Source: Lachnospiraceae bacterium (lineage in GTDB: Bacteria > Bacillota > Clostridia > Lachnospirales > Lachnospiraceae). Taken from it: a DNA stretch of 64,000 bases. The translations under genes and the position numbers were made by a program. Under the pieces are notes generated by a model, which was given only the letters and a program-made list of their open reading frames with translations, was not told the origin of the DNA and ran no database searches. Location of the stretch: NCBI GenBank assembly GCA_017408735.1, contig JAFQUB010000027.1:124001-188000 (forward strand), given 5' to 3'. Below are positions 43,871-53,358 of the stretch, one piece after another (position 1 is the stretch's first letter; each line of letters starts with the position of its first letter).

Positions 43871-45049
43871 GTGTTATTGCACAAATTTATACATGATAAA
43901 ATGACAGAAAGAATGAATGGAATGAAAAGTAAAAAAATATGTGGTATGGTATCGCTGGTGATGATATTTAGTTTTTTAGGTGGTGTTAATATAGATTTAG
44001 ATTGTCAGGCACAAAGGTGTGTGAATTATGAAACCGAGGCAGAAATAAATAGGGCGATTAGTTCGCTTGAAGAAACTATAGCAAGTGAGAGGAATGAAAT
44101 GTTGGAAGAGGTTGTGGAGGAAATAGCTGTTTCGGCACAATGGAATGAAGAGTTGGATTCAACGGAAAAGAAAAAAATAGAAGGTATAAAAAGAGGTATA
44201 GCAAAAACAAACGACGTTAATAAAAGGGCGGAAGTTGTTGTAAAAACATTGGAAGACATTGAAGAGTACAAGAATGTAGCGGTTTTACTTAAAGATGAAA
44301 TAGAAGTATCGTCTTTAAGTGATTTTGAAAACCAACCCTTAATTAATCAACAAACAGGTAAAGAAATAGGAACCGTTAAAGAGGCAAAAAGATATTTTGA
44401 AGAACTAGGATATGAAGTAGATAATTCAACATATGTTATGTGTAGGGAAATTGAAAAAACAAAAAAAAGGAATAAAAATGTATCTACAGTGGAATTGGTA
44501 GAAGATATTAATTCGGCATTGACTAAAAAGTCGGCTGAGTCAACTAATATTATTTCATTTGGAATAGTTGCTCAAGCGTCTAAGAAGTATCAAGTGACGT
44601 ATGCAGAGTGGAGTGCACTGACAACGGAGGAGAAGGTACTTATTGTTACAGACCCAAAGAAAGCAGTGGGAACCAAGGCCGTAACAGAAAAAGCATATTC
44701 TATGACAAAAAAGAAATTTGGATATAATGGTCTTGGGGATAAATCAGATGGATTTCGACATGCAGTATGGAATGCTTTAATGGCAAGAGATATTGGAAAG
44801 TCGTGGGCAAAATCATACGCTACAGCACATGAAAGCGGAAAAACAAAAGCAGAATTAAATAAGAAAGCACATGATGGATATAAAGAAAAATATCACAGAA
44901 AAATGGATTTACATAATAATAAGATTGGGAGAAGTGTTATAAAATGGTATGATACGGGGTTGAATGTATCAGATAAAGAACTTCAAAAAAGGGTTTCAAA
45001 GAAGCTAACAAATAATAAAAAAACGGGAATATATTGGTTACATAAATAA
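43871..45049 (+). CDS. Secreted DUF6973-domain protein
   Basis: 392 aa. A signal peptide-like stretch is at about 17-50, followed by a helical Glu/Lys-rich middle (about 55-240) and a C-terminal domain with GFRHAVWNALMARDIG near 296, YATAHESGKT near 316, and DLHNNKIGR near 351. These conserved His, Glu, Asp and Asn residues match the DUF6973 domain and look like an active or metal site, but no reaction is known to me. GAGGAG sits 8 bases before a GTG start; an ATG at 43913 closer to the signal peptide is a real alternative. Base composition is more AT-rich than the neighbours, suggesting transfer. Confidence 0.7.
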   Translation: MLLHKFIHDKMTERMNGMKSKKICGMVSLVMIFSFLGGVNIDLDCQAQRCVNYETEAEINRAISSLEETIASERNEMLEEVVEEIAVSAQWNEELDSTEKKKIEGIKRGIAKTNDVNKRAEVVVKTLEDIEEYKNVAVLLKDEIEVSSLSDFENQPLINQQTGKEIGTVKEAKRYFEELGYEVDNSTYVMCREIEKTKKRNKNVSTVELVEDINSALTKKSAESTNIISFGIVAQASKKYQVTYAEWSALTTEEKVLIVTDPKKAVGTKAVTEKAYSMTKKKFGYNGLGDKSDGFRHAVWNALMARDIGKSWAKSYATAHESGKTKAELNKKAHDGYKEKYHRKMDLHNNKIGRSVIKWYDTGLNVSDKELQKRVSKKLTNNKKTGIYWLHK

Positions 45050-45078
45050 AAAATATTTATGGTGAGGAAATGATGGAT

Positions 45079-45534
45079 ATGAAAAAAGTAATTACTATTT
45101 TTAACACATTACTAATAATATTGTTTTTCACAGCTTGTGGAAATAATGCAGTCGAAACAAATGAAAAATCTTTTAATAAAAAAGTTAAAGAACTTGAAAG
45201 TAAGCAGGTGGATATCCAAGAATTAACAGAATTTGAATGGGATTCTTTGTATATTTTTAGCCCTTATACATCGAAAAAAGAAATAGAAGAAGTTATTGGT
45301 TTTGAATCAGAGAATATTGTGGATAATATGGCAGATGAAAGCACTACATATTTATTATTCGTAAAGGATAACATGGTAGTAGCGAATGTATATGGTTCAA
45401 CCAATTCATTAGGATATACGTTTGACTTTGGGGAATATGAGAAATATTTGTGTATAGATGCTTCTAAAGAAACCACATTTGGCGTTATAGAACAAAGCGG
45501 AATAAAATTACTTGAATATGAACAAAAAAAGTAA
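45079..45534 (+). CDS. Small predicted lipoprotein
   Basis: 151 aa from MKKVITIFN. A signal peptide with lipobox LLIILFFTACG (Cys near residue 20) predicts a lipid-anchored protein on the outer face; the body is acidic with a KKEIEEVIGFESENIVD segment. The best-spaced ribosome site (GAGGA) favours this ATG; two in-frame ATGs 6 and 9 bp upstream are too close. It follows the DUF6973 gene after about 30 bp and shares its AT-rich composition, so the two probably work together, perhaps as effector and partner or immunity protein. That is only a hypothesis. Confidence 0.6.
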   Translation: MKKVITIFNTLLIILFFTACGNNAVETNEKSFNKKVKELESKQVDIQELTEFEWDSLYIFSPYTSKKEIEEVIGFESENIVDNMADESTTYLLFVKDNMVVANVYGSTNSLGYTFDFGEYEKYLCIDASKETTFGVIEQSGIKLLEYEQKK

Positions 45535-45569
45535 ATTGAAGAATTTAAATGAATTTAAAATAAAAACAG

Positions 45570-45598
45570 TTGACAAACCCCAAAATTACAACTAAACT
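45570..45598 (+). promoter_or_regulatory. Promoter of the valS leader
   Basis: TTGACA (45570-45575) and TAAACT (45593-45598), 17-base spacer. Confidence 0.55.
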
Positions 45599-45604
45599 AT
45601 TTTT

Positions 45605-45900
45605 AGTGTAACCAACACACAAAATAAGACAAAGATAGTGAAAAAGAGGAGTACACATAACACCCTTACCAGAGAGAAATTCCCAAGGCTGAAAGGAATT
45701 TTTAAGAAGGAAATGTGGAAGGTAGCTTTGGAATTGGAATATGGAACCTTAGTTAGGAACCCCTAACTAACCAGTACATATTCACGACTCATCCCCGTTA
45801 CAGGATATGGTTTTAACCAATAGAGATAATGAGCAATCATTAATAAAGGTGGTACCGCGAGCAATTCGCCCTTTACACAATCCGTGTAAAGGGCTTTTTT
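45605..45900 (+). promoter_or_regulatory. T-box riboswitch upstream of valS
   Basis: Leader with a stem I-like AGAGGAGTA near 45643, a hairpin TTAGTTAGG/CCTAACTAA (45750-45771), the T-box AAGGTGGTACCGCGAG (about 45846-45861) and a terminator. A Val specifier is expected from the downstream gene; GTA at 45722-45724 is a candidate but I could not fold stem I well enough to fix it. Confidence 0.88.
45868..45900 (+). terminator. valS T-box terminator
   Basis: GCCCTTTACAC (45868-45878) pairs perfectly with GTGTAAAGGGC (45884-45894), then T6. Confidence 0.92.
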
Positions 45901-45990
45901 ATTATTTAGCAGAAGATGCATTCATTCCAACCGAATGCTCAGTTACTACCATTATTTAATTAAAACATGCGTTCCCACTAATTCACAAAA

Positions 45991-46041
45991 CATATTGTAC
46001 AAAGCACTGTGACTGAAGGCGACTGTGCTTTGTACAATATG
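45991..46041. repeat. Perfect 17-bp inverted repeat in the valS leader
   Basis: CATATTGTACAAAGCAC (45991-46007) and its exact complement (46025-46041) flank a 17-base loop. It lies between the T-box terminator and the valS ribosome site and has no T tract, so it is not an intrinsic terminator. A weaker GCATTC/GAATGC hairpin lies near 45918-45938. The rest of 45901-46078 shows nothing else. Confidence 0.9.
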
Positions 46042-46078
46042 CCTCGCGAATTAATGCGAATCCACAAGGAGGAAAAAT

Positions 46079-48724
46079 ATGAGCAAAGAATTAAACAAAA
46101 CCTACGACCCAAAAGACATAGAAGAAAGACTTTACACCAAATGGTTAGACAAAAAATACTTCCACGCAGAAGTAGACAAGAGCAAAAAACCATTTACCAT
46201 CATTATGCCGCCGCCAAACATTACAGGGCAGCTCCACATGGGACATGCCTTAGACAACACCATGCAGGATATCTTAATCCGTTACAAGAGAATGCAGGGT
46301 TACAATGCATTGTGGCAGCCGGGAACTGACCATGCAAGTATCGCTACAGAAGTAAAAGTAATCAACTCTTTAAAAGAACAGGGAATTGCCAAGGAAGATT
46401 TAGGCAGAGAAGGCTTCCTTGAAAAAGCATGGGAATGGAAAGAAGAATACGGCGGACGTATTATCAAACAGTTAAAGAAGCTTGGTTCTTCCGCAGATTG
46501 GGACAGAGAACGTTTTACCATGGACGAAGGATGCTCCAAAGCAGTAGAAGAAGTATTTATCAAGTTATATGAAAAAGACTATATCTACAAAGGTTCCAGA
46601 ATCGTTAACTGGTGTCCTGTTTGTAAAACATCTATTTCTGATGCAGAAGTAGTTCATGAAGAACAGGAAGGACATTTCTGGCATATTAAATATCCGGTAA
46701 AAGACAGCGATGAAATGGTAGAAATCGCAACCACAAGACCGGAAACATTACTTGGTGATACCGCAGTAGCAGTAAATCCGGAAGATGACAGATACAAACA
46801 TTTAATCGGAAAAACCTTAATCCTTCCATTGGTAGGGAGAGAAATTCCGGTAGTGGCAGATTCTTATGTAGATAAAGAATTTGGTACCGGATGCGTAAAA
46901 ATCACACCTGCCCATGACCCTAACGATTTCGAAGTAGGAAAAAGACACCACTTAGAAGAAATTAACGTGATGAACGATGATGCAACCATCAACAAAAATG
47001 GTGGAAAATATACCGGAATGGACAGATATGAAGCCAGAAAGCAGATGGTAGCCGACTTAGAAGAATTAGGATTGTTGGTGAAAGTGGAAACACATAACCA
47101 CAACGTTGGTACTCATGACAGATGTAATGCAACCGTAGAACCAATGGTAAAACAGCAGTGGTTTGTAAGAATGGAAGAAATGATTAAGCCGGCAGTAAAT
47201 GCAATCAAAGATGGTGAAATCAAATTAATTCCATCCAGTATGGACAGAACTTACTTTAACTGGACAGACAATATCCGTGACTGGTGTATTTCCAGACAGT
47301 TATGGTGGGGACACAGAATTCCTGCATACTACTGTGACGATTGCGGTGAAGTAGTAGTTGCAAAAGAAAATCCATGCAAATGTCCAAAATGTGGATGCGA
47401 ACATATGACACAGGATCCGGACACTTTGGATACATGGTTCTCCTCAGCGTTATGGCCATTCTCCACCCTTGGCTGGCCGGAAAAAACAGAAGAATTAGAA
47501 TATTTCTATCCAACTGACGTACTTGTAACAGGATACGATATCATTTTCTTCTGGGTAATCCGTATGGTATTCTCCGGTTACGAACAGATGGGCAAAGCAC
47601 CATTCCATACCGTATTATTCCACGGTCTGGTTCGTGACTCTCAGGGACGCAAGATGAGTAAATCACTTGGAAACGGTATTGACCCATTGGAAGTAATCGA
47701 ACAGTACGGTGCCGATGCATTAAGACTTACCCTCATTACAGGAAATGCACCGGGAAATGATATGCGTTTCTACTATGAAAGAGTAGAAGCAAGCCGTAAC
47801 TTTGCCAACAAAGTATGGAATGCGGCAAGATTTATCATGATGAATATGGAAGGAAAAGATATCCATAAACCGGCAGAAAACGAATTAATGGATGCCGACA
47901 AATGGATTTTATCCAAGATTAATACCGTAACTAAGGATATGACATATAACTTGGACAACTACGAACTTGGTATCGCAGTACAGAAGGTATATGACTTTAT
48001 CTGGGATGAATTCTGTGACTGGTACATCGAAATGGTAAAACCAAGATTGTACAACACAGAAGATACTGTTTCTCAGAATGCAGCTCTTTGGACATTAAAA
48101 ACTGTATTAATCAATGGCTTAAAATTACTTCACCCATATATGCCATTCGTAACAGAAGAAATTTTCTGTACATTACAAGACGAAGAAGAATCCATTATGA
48201 TTTCCGAGTGGCCAAAGTACACAGAAGAATGGAACTTCAAAGAAGCAGAAGAAGCAGTAGAAACCATCAAAGAAGCGGTTCGCGGAATCCGAAATGTGCG
48301 TACAGAAATGAACGTACCACCATCAAAGAAGGCAAAAGTATTTGTAGTGTCTGCCAACGATAAAGTAACCGGAATCTTTGAACACAGCAAAGTATTCTTC
48401 CAGACTTTAGCATATGCATCAGAAGTAGTTACACAGAATACAAAGGATGGTATTGGAGAAGATGCAGTATCTGCGGTAATTCCGGAAGCAGTAATCTATA
48501 TGCCATTTGCAGAATTAGTAGATATCGAAAAAGAAATCGAACGTCTGAAAAAAGAAGAAGAACGTCTTACAAAAGAACTTGCCAGAGTAAATGGTATGTT
48601 AAACAATGAAAAATTCGTAAGCAAGGCACCGGAAGCAAAGATTCAGGAAGAGAAAGATAAGCTTACAAAATATACACAGATGATGGAACAGGTAAAAGAA
48701 AGACTTGCAAATCTGACAAAATAA
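46079..48724 (+). CDS. valS: Valyl-tRNA synthetase
   Basis: Class I synthetase with editing domain. [15 protein letters not shown] near residue 43 holds the HIGH motif, the CP1 editing domain spans about 190-340 ([15 protein letters not shown]), a zinc site is at about 417-437 ([17 protein letters not shown]), and [15 protein letters not shown] is near 524. The C-terminal coiled coil (about 815-881) that contacts tRNA is present. Length 881 aa is normal. AAGGAGG precedes the ATG. Codon use is biased toward C-ending codons, typical of a highly expressed gene. Confidence 0.97.
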   Translation: MSKELNKTYDPKDIEERLYTKWLDKKYFHAEVDKSKKPFTIIMPPPNITGQLHMGHALDNTMQDILIRYKRMQGYNALWQPGTDHASIATEVKVINSLKEQGIAKEDLGREGFLEKAWEWKEEYGGRIIKQLKKLGSSADWDRERFTMDEGCSKAVEEVFIKLYEKDYIYKGSRIVNWCPVCKTSISDAEVVHEEQEGHFWHIKYPVKDSDEMVEIATTRPETLLGDTAVAVNPEDDRYKHLIGKTLILPLVGREIPVVADSYVDKEFGTGCVKITPAHDPNDFEVGKRHHLEEINVMNDDATINKNGGKYTGMDRYEARKQMVADLEELGLLVKVETHNHNVGTHDRCNATVEPMVKQQWFVRMEEMIKPAVNAIKDGEIKLIPSSMDRTYFNWTDNIRDWCISRQLWWGHRIPAYYCDDCGEVVVAKENPCKCPKCGCEHMTQDPDTLDTWFSSALWPFSTLGWPEKTEELEYFYPTDVLVTGYDIIFFWVIRMVFSGYEQMGKAPFHTVLFHGLVRDSQGRKMSKSLGNGIDPLEVIEQYGADALRLTLITGNAPGNDMRFYYERVEASRNFANKVWNAARFIMMNMEGKDIHKPAENELMDADKWILSKINTVTKDMTYNLDNYELGIAVQKVYDFIWDEFCDWYIEMVKPRLYNTEDTVSQNAALWTLKTVLINGLKLLHPYMPFVTEEIFCTLQDEEESIMISEWPKYTEEWNFKEAEEAVETIKEAVRGIRNVRTEMNVPPSKKAKVFVVSANDKVTGIFEHSKVFFQTLAYASEVVTQNTKDGIGEDAVSAVIPEAVIYMPFAELVDIEKEIERLKKEEERLTKELARVNGMLNNEKFVSKAPEAKIQEEKDKLTKYTQMMEQVKERLANLTK

Positions 48725-48736
48725 TATGAAATAGCG

Positions 48737-48779
48737 GAAAAGGGAAACACGCCGAAAGACGATGTTTCCCTTTTCTTTT
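48737..48779 (+). terminator. Terminator after valS
   Basis: GAAAAGGGAAAC (48737-48748) pairs with GTTTCCCTTTTC (48764-48775), followed by TTTT. Confidence 0.88.
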
Positions 48780-48863
48780 GACACCATTCAACAACAAGTT
48801 TTTCTTGCATATTTTCAAAGGAGGATTATAATAATAAAGCAGAGAAAATCCGGGAGGCGCAGC

Positions 48864-50171
48864 ATGACATACCAAGAAGCAGAAAAATATATATTAGATG
48901 TACCAAAATTTACAAAAAAAAATGGATTGGATAACACCAGAGAACTGATGAAAGAGTTGGGAAATCCGGAAAGAAATTTAAAGGTAATTCATGTGGCAGG
49001 CACAAATGGAAAAGGCTCTGTCTGTGCATTTACATCTTCTATATTGATAGAAGCAGGAAAGAAAACCGGCTTATTTACCTCGCCTCATTTGGTGAGAATT
49101 ACAGAACGTTTCCGTATCGATGGAGTGGAAATGTCAGAACAGGAATTTGCAGAAATATTTGAACAGGTAAAAAAAGCGGTAGATAATATTATGGAGCGGG
49201 GATTTGCACATCCCACCTTTTTTGAACTTCTTTTTGCCATGGCGTTGGTGTATTTTGAAACACATCAGGTAGAGTATGTAGTGTTAGAAACAGGGCTTGG
49301 TGGCAGGTTAGACTCCACTAACGTAATAGAATCCCCTGTAATGACAGCTATTACATCCATCAGTTTAGACCACACAGAATATCTGGGTGAAACTATAACA
49401 GAGATTGCAGCAGAAAAGGCAGGTATTATAAAAGAGAATGTTCCTTTAATTCTTGGAATCAATCAGGAAGAAGTTGTAAAAGTAATCGAAGCAAAAACAA
49501 AGGAAAAAATGACGGAAATTTATAAGATTTCCGAAAAAGATTATAAAATTTGTGAAAAAAACAACAAACATATTGATTTTTTACTCAATGTTAAGTATTA
49601 TGGTTACGTTAGAGTTTCCTTACCTTATTCTGCCAAATATCAGGTGGAAAATGCGGTAGTGGCGATTCGAATTATTGAAAAATTATTAAATAAAGACGAA
49701 TATACCCCGGAAATGATAAATAGGGGATTAAATAAACGATTATGGCAGGGCAGGATGGAGCAGGCCATAGAAGATATATATTTTGATGGTGCCCATAACG
49801 AAGACGGAATCAGGGCATTTTTAGAAACTGCAAAAGAGCTTACAAAGAACAGAGAGTGCGTGTTGTTGTTTGGAGCGGTAAAAGAAAAAAATTACGAAGA
49901 AATGATAAAAGAGATTGCGACGACTCTGAAGGCGGAGGTAACAGTAGTGACTACTTTAGATACCCCACGCAGTATGGAGGCGGAGCAGTTGAGGGAAACA
50001 TTTAAAAGGTATACAGAAAAACAGGTTATTTGTTGCGAGAATACAGAAACAGCGTGGAAGAAGGCTCTGGAATTAAAAAACAAGGAAAGAGTTCTGTTTT
50101 GCGTGGGTTCACTGTATTTAGTTGGAGAATTGAAGGCAATTACAGGAGAGTCGAATAATGATAAATTTTGA
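48864..50171 (+). CDS. folC: Folylpolyglutamate synthase / dihydrofolate synthase
   Basis: Mur-ligase-like enzyme adding glutamates to folates. The P-loop HVAGTNGKGSVCAF is near residue 43, then LFTSPHLVRITERFRI near 71, the VLETGLGGRLDSTNV segment near 137, SLDHTEYLG near 166, and YFDGAHNEDGIRAF near 306. Length 435 aa is normal. The start is the ATG preceded by GGGAGG; the open frame extends 102 bp upstream into the terminator and has no ribosome site there. Its stop overlaps a small downstream ORF. Confidence 0.93.
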   Translation: MTYQEAEKYILDVPKFTKKNGLDNTRELMKELGNPERNLKVIHVAGTNGKGSVCAFTSSILIEAGKKTGLFTSPHLVRITERFRIDGVEMSEQEFAEIFEQVKKAVDNIMERGFAHPTFFELLFAMALVYFETHQVEYVVLETGLGGRLDSTNVIESPVMTAITSISLDHTEYLGETITEIAAEKAGIIKENVPLILGINQEEVVKVIEAKTKEKMTEIYKISEKDYKICEKNNKHIDFLLNVKYYGYVRVSLPYSAKYQVENAVVAIRIIEKLLNKDEYTPEMINRGLNKRLWQGRMEQAIEDIYFDGAHNEDGIRAFLETAKELTKNRECVLLFGAVKEKNYEEMIKEIATTLKAEVTVVTTLDTPRSMEAEQLRETFKRYTEKQVICCENTETAWKKALELKNKERVLFCVGSLYLVGELKAITGESNNDKF

Positions 50172-50301
50172 AGAAGAATTAAAGAAATTTCACCCAAGTT
50201 TAGAAGTAGAGGAAGCAGAAGATGCCATTTACAGTCATGATATGACAGATATGATGGATATTTTAAAAGAAGTATTAAAAGAATCAAAAGATAATGACTA
50301 G
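50158..50301 (+). CDS. 47-aa acidic protein overlapping the end of folC
   Basis: MINFEEELKKFHPSLEVEEA start, 47 aa, acidic and helical, ending in KESKDND. The ATG lies 14 bp before the folC stop in another frame, with ACAGGAGAG at good spacing, so translation is likely coupled to folC. No domain is recognised. The conserved-looking composition and excellent ribosome site support a real gene; function unknown. Confidence 0.65.
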   Translation: MINFEEELKKFHPSLEVEEAEDAIYSHDMTDMMDILKEVLKESKDND

Positions 50302-50350
50302 CAGCGAAATATAATACGGAAGGCCTGGAAATGGGCGGAATGGAGTAAAC

Positions 50351-51739
50351 ATGAAATGTTATCATTGCGGTGCTGCACTATCGAAAAATGATTTTTGTAC
50401 TTCTTGTGGTGCAGACGTTAAAACATATAAGACAATCATACGTCTTTCAAATAAGTTCTATAATGAAGGACTGGAAAAAGCATCAGTTCGTGATTTGTCA
50501 GGAGCTGTTGTATGTTTAAAACAGAGCTTAAAATATAATAAAAAGAACATACAGGCAAGAAACCTTTTAGGTCTTGTCTATTACGAAATGGGCGAGATTG
50601 TAGCGGCCTTAAGTGAATGGGTTATCAGCAAAAACATGAAAAGCAAGAAAAATATTGTGGATGACTACATTAAAGCCGTACAGTCTAACCCTGCAAAGTT
50701 AGAAGAAATCAACCAAAGTATCAAAAAATACAATCTGGCATTGATTTACTGCAAGCAGGAAAGCTATGATTTGGCGGTAATACAGTTGAAAAAAGTATTG
50801 CTGGTAAATCCTAAATTAATCAAGGCAAGACAGTTGCTGGCATTGATGTATCTGAAAGATGAAGAGTATAATCTTGCTGCCAAAGAACTGAAAAAAGCAG
50901 AAGAAATCGACTCTAATAATACCATGACACTCAGATATTTAAGAGAGCTTGAGGTTCTGCGTGGTAAAAAGATAAATGCAATTTCAGACAGAAAAGACAC
51001 AAGAGTGACCTATAAGGTTGGAAACGATACTGTTATCCAGCCAAAAGAATATAAGGAAAATACCGGTATCAGCACTGTGATTAATATTAGTATAGGTCTT
51101 GTTTTAGGTGCAGTACTTGTTTGGCTCGTGGTAATGCCTGCAAAAATTGCCCTGACTAAAAGCGATGCATCTAAGGAAATTAATCGATATAGTGAGCAGG
51201 TAGCTGTAAAAGCTGCAGAAGTGGAAGATTTACAGGCGGATATTGAATCTTTGAAGAACCAAAATAAAGAAATCCAGGTAAAACTGGATGAATATGAAGG
51301 TGACGGAGGAGTTTTAAATTCCTATGATGCATTGTTAACAGCAGCAAATCTTTATATGGATGGAAAAGCAACAGAAGTGGCAGATATTATTTCGGGAATT
51401 GCTCCTGAAACGGTAGAAAGTGCAAAAGATGGCTTTAAAACTGTTTACGGGAAGATAAATGGTGAAGTGATGGGTGAAGCAGCAGATGAGTATTACAAGA
51501 CAGGATATTCTGCCTACAGCAATGGCAACTATGAGGAAGCCATTGAAAATCTGCAAAAGGCTTATACCATAGACAATACTTCCGTGAATGCTCTGTATTA
51601 TATGGCGCGTTCTTATCAGAAATCAGGAGATAATGAAAATGCAGCAAGGTATTTCCAGGAAGTAATTGATAAGTTCCCGGGAACAAAGTCAGCTATGGAC
51701 GCGCAGGCGAACCTGGATTCCATAACAGAAGAAGAATAA
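50351..51739 (+). CDS. Zinc-ribbon TPR membrane protein
   Basis: 462 aa. A zinc ribbon at the N-terminus (CYHCG...CTSCGA, residues 3-21), cytoplasmic TPRs at about 30-200 (ALIYCKQESYDLAVIQLKKV, LLALMYLKDEEYNLAAKELK), one membrane span at about 236-258, a coiled coil at about 275-315, and extracytoplasmic TPRs near 380-455 (GYSAYSNGNYEEAIENLQKA, ARSYQKSGDNENAARYFQE). TPRs on both sides of the membrane suggest a scaffold linking inside and outside complexes. Partners are unknown. Confidence 0.8.
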   Translation: MKCYHCGAALSKNDFCTSCGADVKTYKTIIRLSNKFYNEGLEKASVRDLSGAVVCLKQSLKYNKKNIQARNLLGLVYYEMGEIVAALSEWVISKNMKSKKNIVDDYIKAVQSNPAKLEEINQSIKKYNLALIYCKQESYDLAVIQLKKVLLVNPKLIKARQLLALMYLKDEEYNLAAKELKKAEEIDSNNTMTLRYLRELEVLRGKKINAISDRKDTRVTYKVGNDTVIQPKEYKENTGISTVINISIGLVLGAVLVWLVVMPAKIALTKSDASKEINRYSEQVAVKAAEVEDLQADIESLKNQNKEIQVKLDEYEGDGGVLNSYDALLTAANLYMDGKATEVADIISGIAPETVESAKDGFKTVYGKINGEVMGEAADEYYKTGYSAYSNGNYEEAIENLQKAYTIDNTSVNALYYMARSYQKSGDNENAARYFQEVIDKFPGTKSAMDAQANLDSITEEE

Positions 51740-51778
51740 TAAAAAATACTAATTAAAAAGAAATAAAAGATACGAAAG

Positions 51779-51811
51779 AAAAGCGATGGTTCATAGAACC
51801 ATCGCTTTTTG
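51779..51811 (+). terminator. Terminator upstream of the spoIIA operon
   Basis: AAAAGCGATGGTTC pairs with GAACCATCGCTTTT across ATA, a 14-bp perfect stem with a T run. Only about 35 bp separate it from spoIIAA. Confidence 0.9.
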
Positions 51812-51844
51812 TGCCATAAAAACAAAATGAAAAGGAGAACATTT

Positions 51845-52162
51845 ATGAGTGATATCTTTCGAATAGAAGATGAAACATTAAGAATTATGGTTCCAAAAGA
51901 TTTAGACCATCATAATTGTATTACAATCAGAGAAACAGCCGACACGATAATGATGCAGCAGAATATTAAAGAAATTTTGTTTGATTTTCAACATACAGAA
52001 TTTATGGACAGTTCAGGAATTGGCGTGATTGTAGGGCGGTATAAGAACATGAAGTGTCTGGGTGGAACGGTTGCAGCAATTCATGTGAATCAACGGATAA
52101 GGAAAATATTTCTGTTAAGCGGATTGAGTAAAATGATTATGATATATGAGCAGGAGGCATAA
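51845..52162 (+). CDS. spoIIAA: Anti-sigma-F factor antagonist
   Basis: 106-aa STAS-domain protein that frees sigma F from SpoIIAB in the forespore. The phosphorylatable Ser is in FMDSSGIGVIVGRY (Ser about 57), the STAS signature. Start is the ATG after GGAGAAC. It lies one base pair upstream of spoIIAB, the usual operon order. No clear sigma-H promoter is visible in the short space after the upstream terminator. Confidence 0.95.
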   Translation: MSDIFRIEDETLRIMVPKDLDHHNCITIRETADTIMMQQNIKEILFDFQHTEFMDSSGIGVIVGRYKNMKCLGGTVAAIHVNQRIRKIFLLSGLSKMIMIYEQEA

Positions 52163-52163
52163 A

Positions 52164-52586
52164 ATGAGAGAAAATAATATGATTATAGAATTTGACAGCC
52201 GTTCAGAAAATGAAGGATTTGCGAGAGTGGCGGTGGCAGCGTTTGTTACACCCTTAAATCCAACCTTAGAAGAAATTGAAGATGTAAAAACAGCCGTGTC
52301 AGAGGCAGTAACCAATTCCGTTATTCATGGTTATGGAGAAAGGGTAGAAAAGATTATTTTGAAAGCTTCCATAAAAGAAAATACGGTATCGATAGAAATT
52401 ACAGATTTTGGCTGTGGCATAGAAAATATAGAAAAGGCAATGGAGCCTATGTATACCACCAGACCGGACTTGGAGCGTTCCGGTATGGGATTTGCCTTTA
52501 TGGAGGCTTTTATGGATGAGATACATATTGAAAGTGAAGTGAATAAGGGAACAACCATATATATGAATAAAAAAATCATGGGATAA
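52164..52586 (+). CDS. spoIIAB: Anti-sigma-F factor (serine kinase)
   Basis: 140-aa GHKL kinase that binds sigma F and phosphorylates SpoIIAA. The ATP-site motifs are present: SEAVTNSVIHGYG (N box) near residue 44, TDFGCGIENIEKAM (G1) near 81 and RSGMGFAFMEAFMDE (G2) near 107. AGGAGG precedes the ATG within the spoIIAA end; an in-frame start 18 bp upstream is less likely. Confidence 0.95.
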   Translation: MRENNMIIEFDSRSENEGFARVAVAAFVTPLNPTLEEIEDVKTAVSEAVTNSVIHGYGERVEKIILKASIKENTVSIEITDFGCGIENIEKAMEPMYTTRPDLERSGMGFAFMEAFMDEIHIESEVNKGTTIYMNKKIMG

Positions 52587-52595
52587 GAGGGGAAA

Positions 52596-53315
52596 ATGGT
52601 GGAGCATACAATTGAATTAATTGATAAATCACACCATGGAGATAAAGCGGCAAGAGATAGACTGGTAGAAGAAAATTTAGGACTGGTATGGAGCATTGTA
52701 AGGCGCTTTACCAACAGAGGATACGAACTGGAAGATTTGTTTCAGATTGGTTCCATTGGTTTGATGAAGGCCATAGATAAATTTGACACTTCTTATGAAG
52801 TGAAATTTTCTACATACGCGGTTCCCATGATTATGGGAGAAATTAAGCGGTTTTTAAGAGATGACGGCATGATTAAAATGAGTCGCTCCATTAAAGAAAA
52901 TGCATACAAAATAAAAGGAGCAGAAGAAAAAATCCGAAACAAAGAAGGTAGGGAGCCTACCTTGGAGGAAATTAAAGAAGCAACGGGTTTGGAGCAAGAA
53001 GACATATTAATGGCAATGGATGCCTGTGTGGAGGTGGATTCCATATACCGTTCGGTATACTCGGGCGATGAAAATGAAATCTGTCTTGTGGACAAGCTGA
53101 CCGACAAGCGAAACGAAAATGAAGAAACCATTAACCGATTGGTGTTGCAGTCATTGTTGGAAGGACTGGAAGAAAAAGAACGTGATTTAATTCAGCTTCG
53201 TTATTTTCAGGATAAAACCCAGACAGAAACTGCACAAAGGTTAGGTATCAGTCAGGTACAGGTAAGCCGTCTGGAAAAAAGAATTCTGTTGCGTATGCGG
53301 GGAAAATTGGCGTAA
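52596..53315 (+). CDS. sigF: Sporulation sigma factor SigF
   Basis: 239-aa forespore sigma factor. Region 2 YELEDLFQIGSIGLMKAIDK near residue 48 and FSTYAVPMIMGEIKRFLRDD near 71, region 3, and the region 4 HTH TQTETAQRLGISQVQVSRLE near 209. AGAGGGGAAA precedes the ATG. It completes the spoIIAA-AB-sigF operon. No other sporulation gene such as spoVA follows. Confidence 0.95.
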   Translation: MVEHTIELIDKSHHGDKAARDRLVEENLGLVWSIVRRFTNRGYELEDLFQIGSIGLMKAIDKFDTSYEVKFSTYAVPMIMGEIKRFLRDDGMIKMSRSIKENAYKIKGAEEKIRNKEGREPTLEEIKEATGLEQEDILMAMDACVEVDSIYRSVYSGDENEICLVDKLTDKRNENEETINRLVLQSLLEGLEEKERDLIQLRYFQDKTQTETAQRLGISQVQVSRLEKRILLRMRGKLA

Positions 53316-53319
53316 CGCA

Positions 53320-53348
53320 TTGAGAAAAAACAGGTTCAATGTTATACT
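53320..53348 (+). promoter_or_regulatory. Promoter upstream of the 89-aa gene
   Basis: TTGAGA (53320-53325) and TATACT (53343-53348), 17-base spacer, directly after sigF. Confidence 0.6.
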
Positions 53349-53358
53349 GAAAAATGGC

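Noticed and set aside
49892..50365. A 157-aa minus-strand frame across the folC end
   Set aside because: It covers the folC C-terminus and the start of the TPR gene and has no recognisable content.
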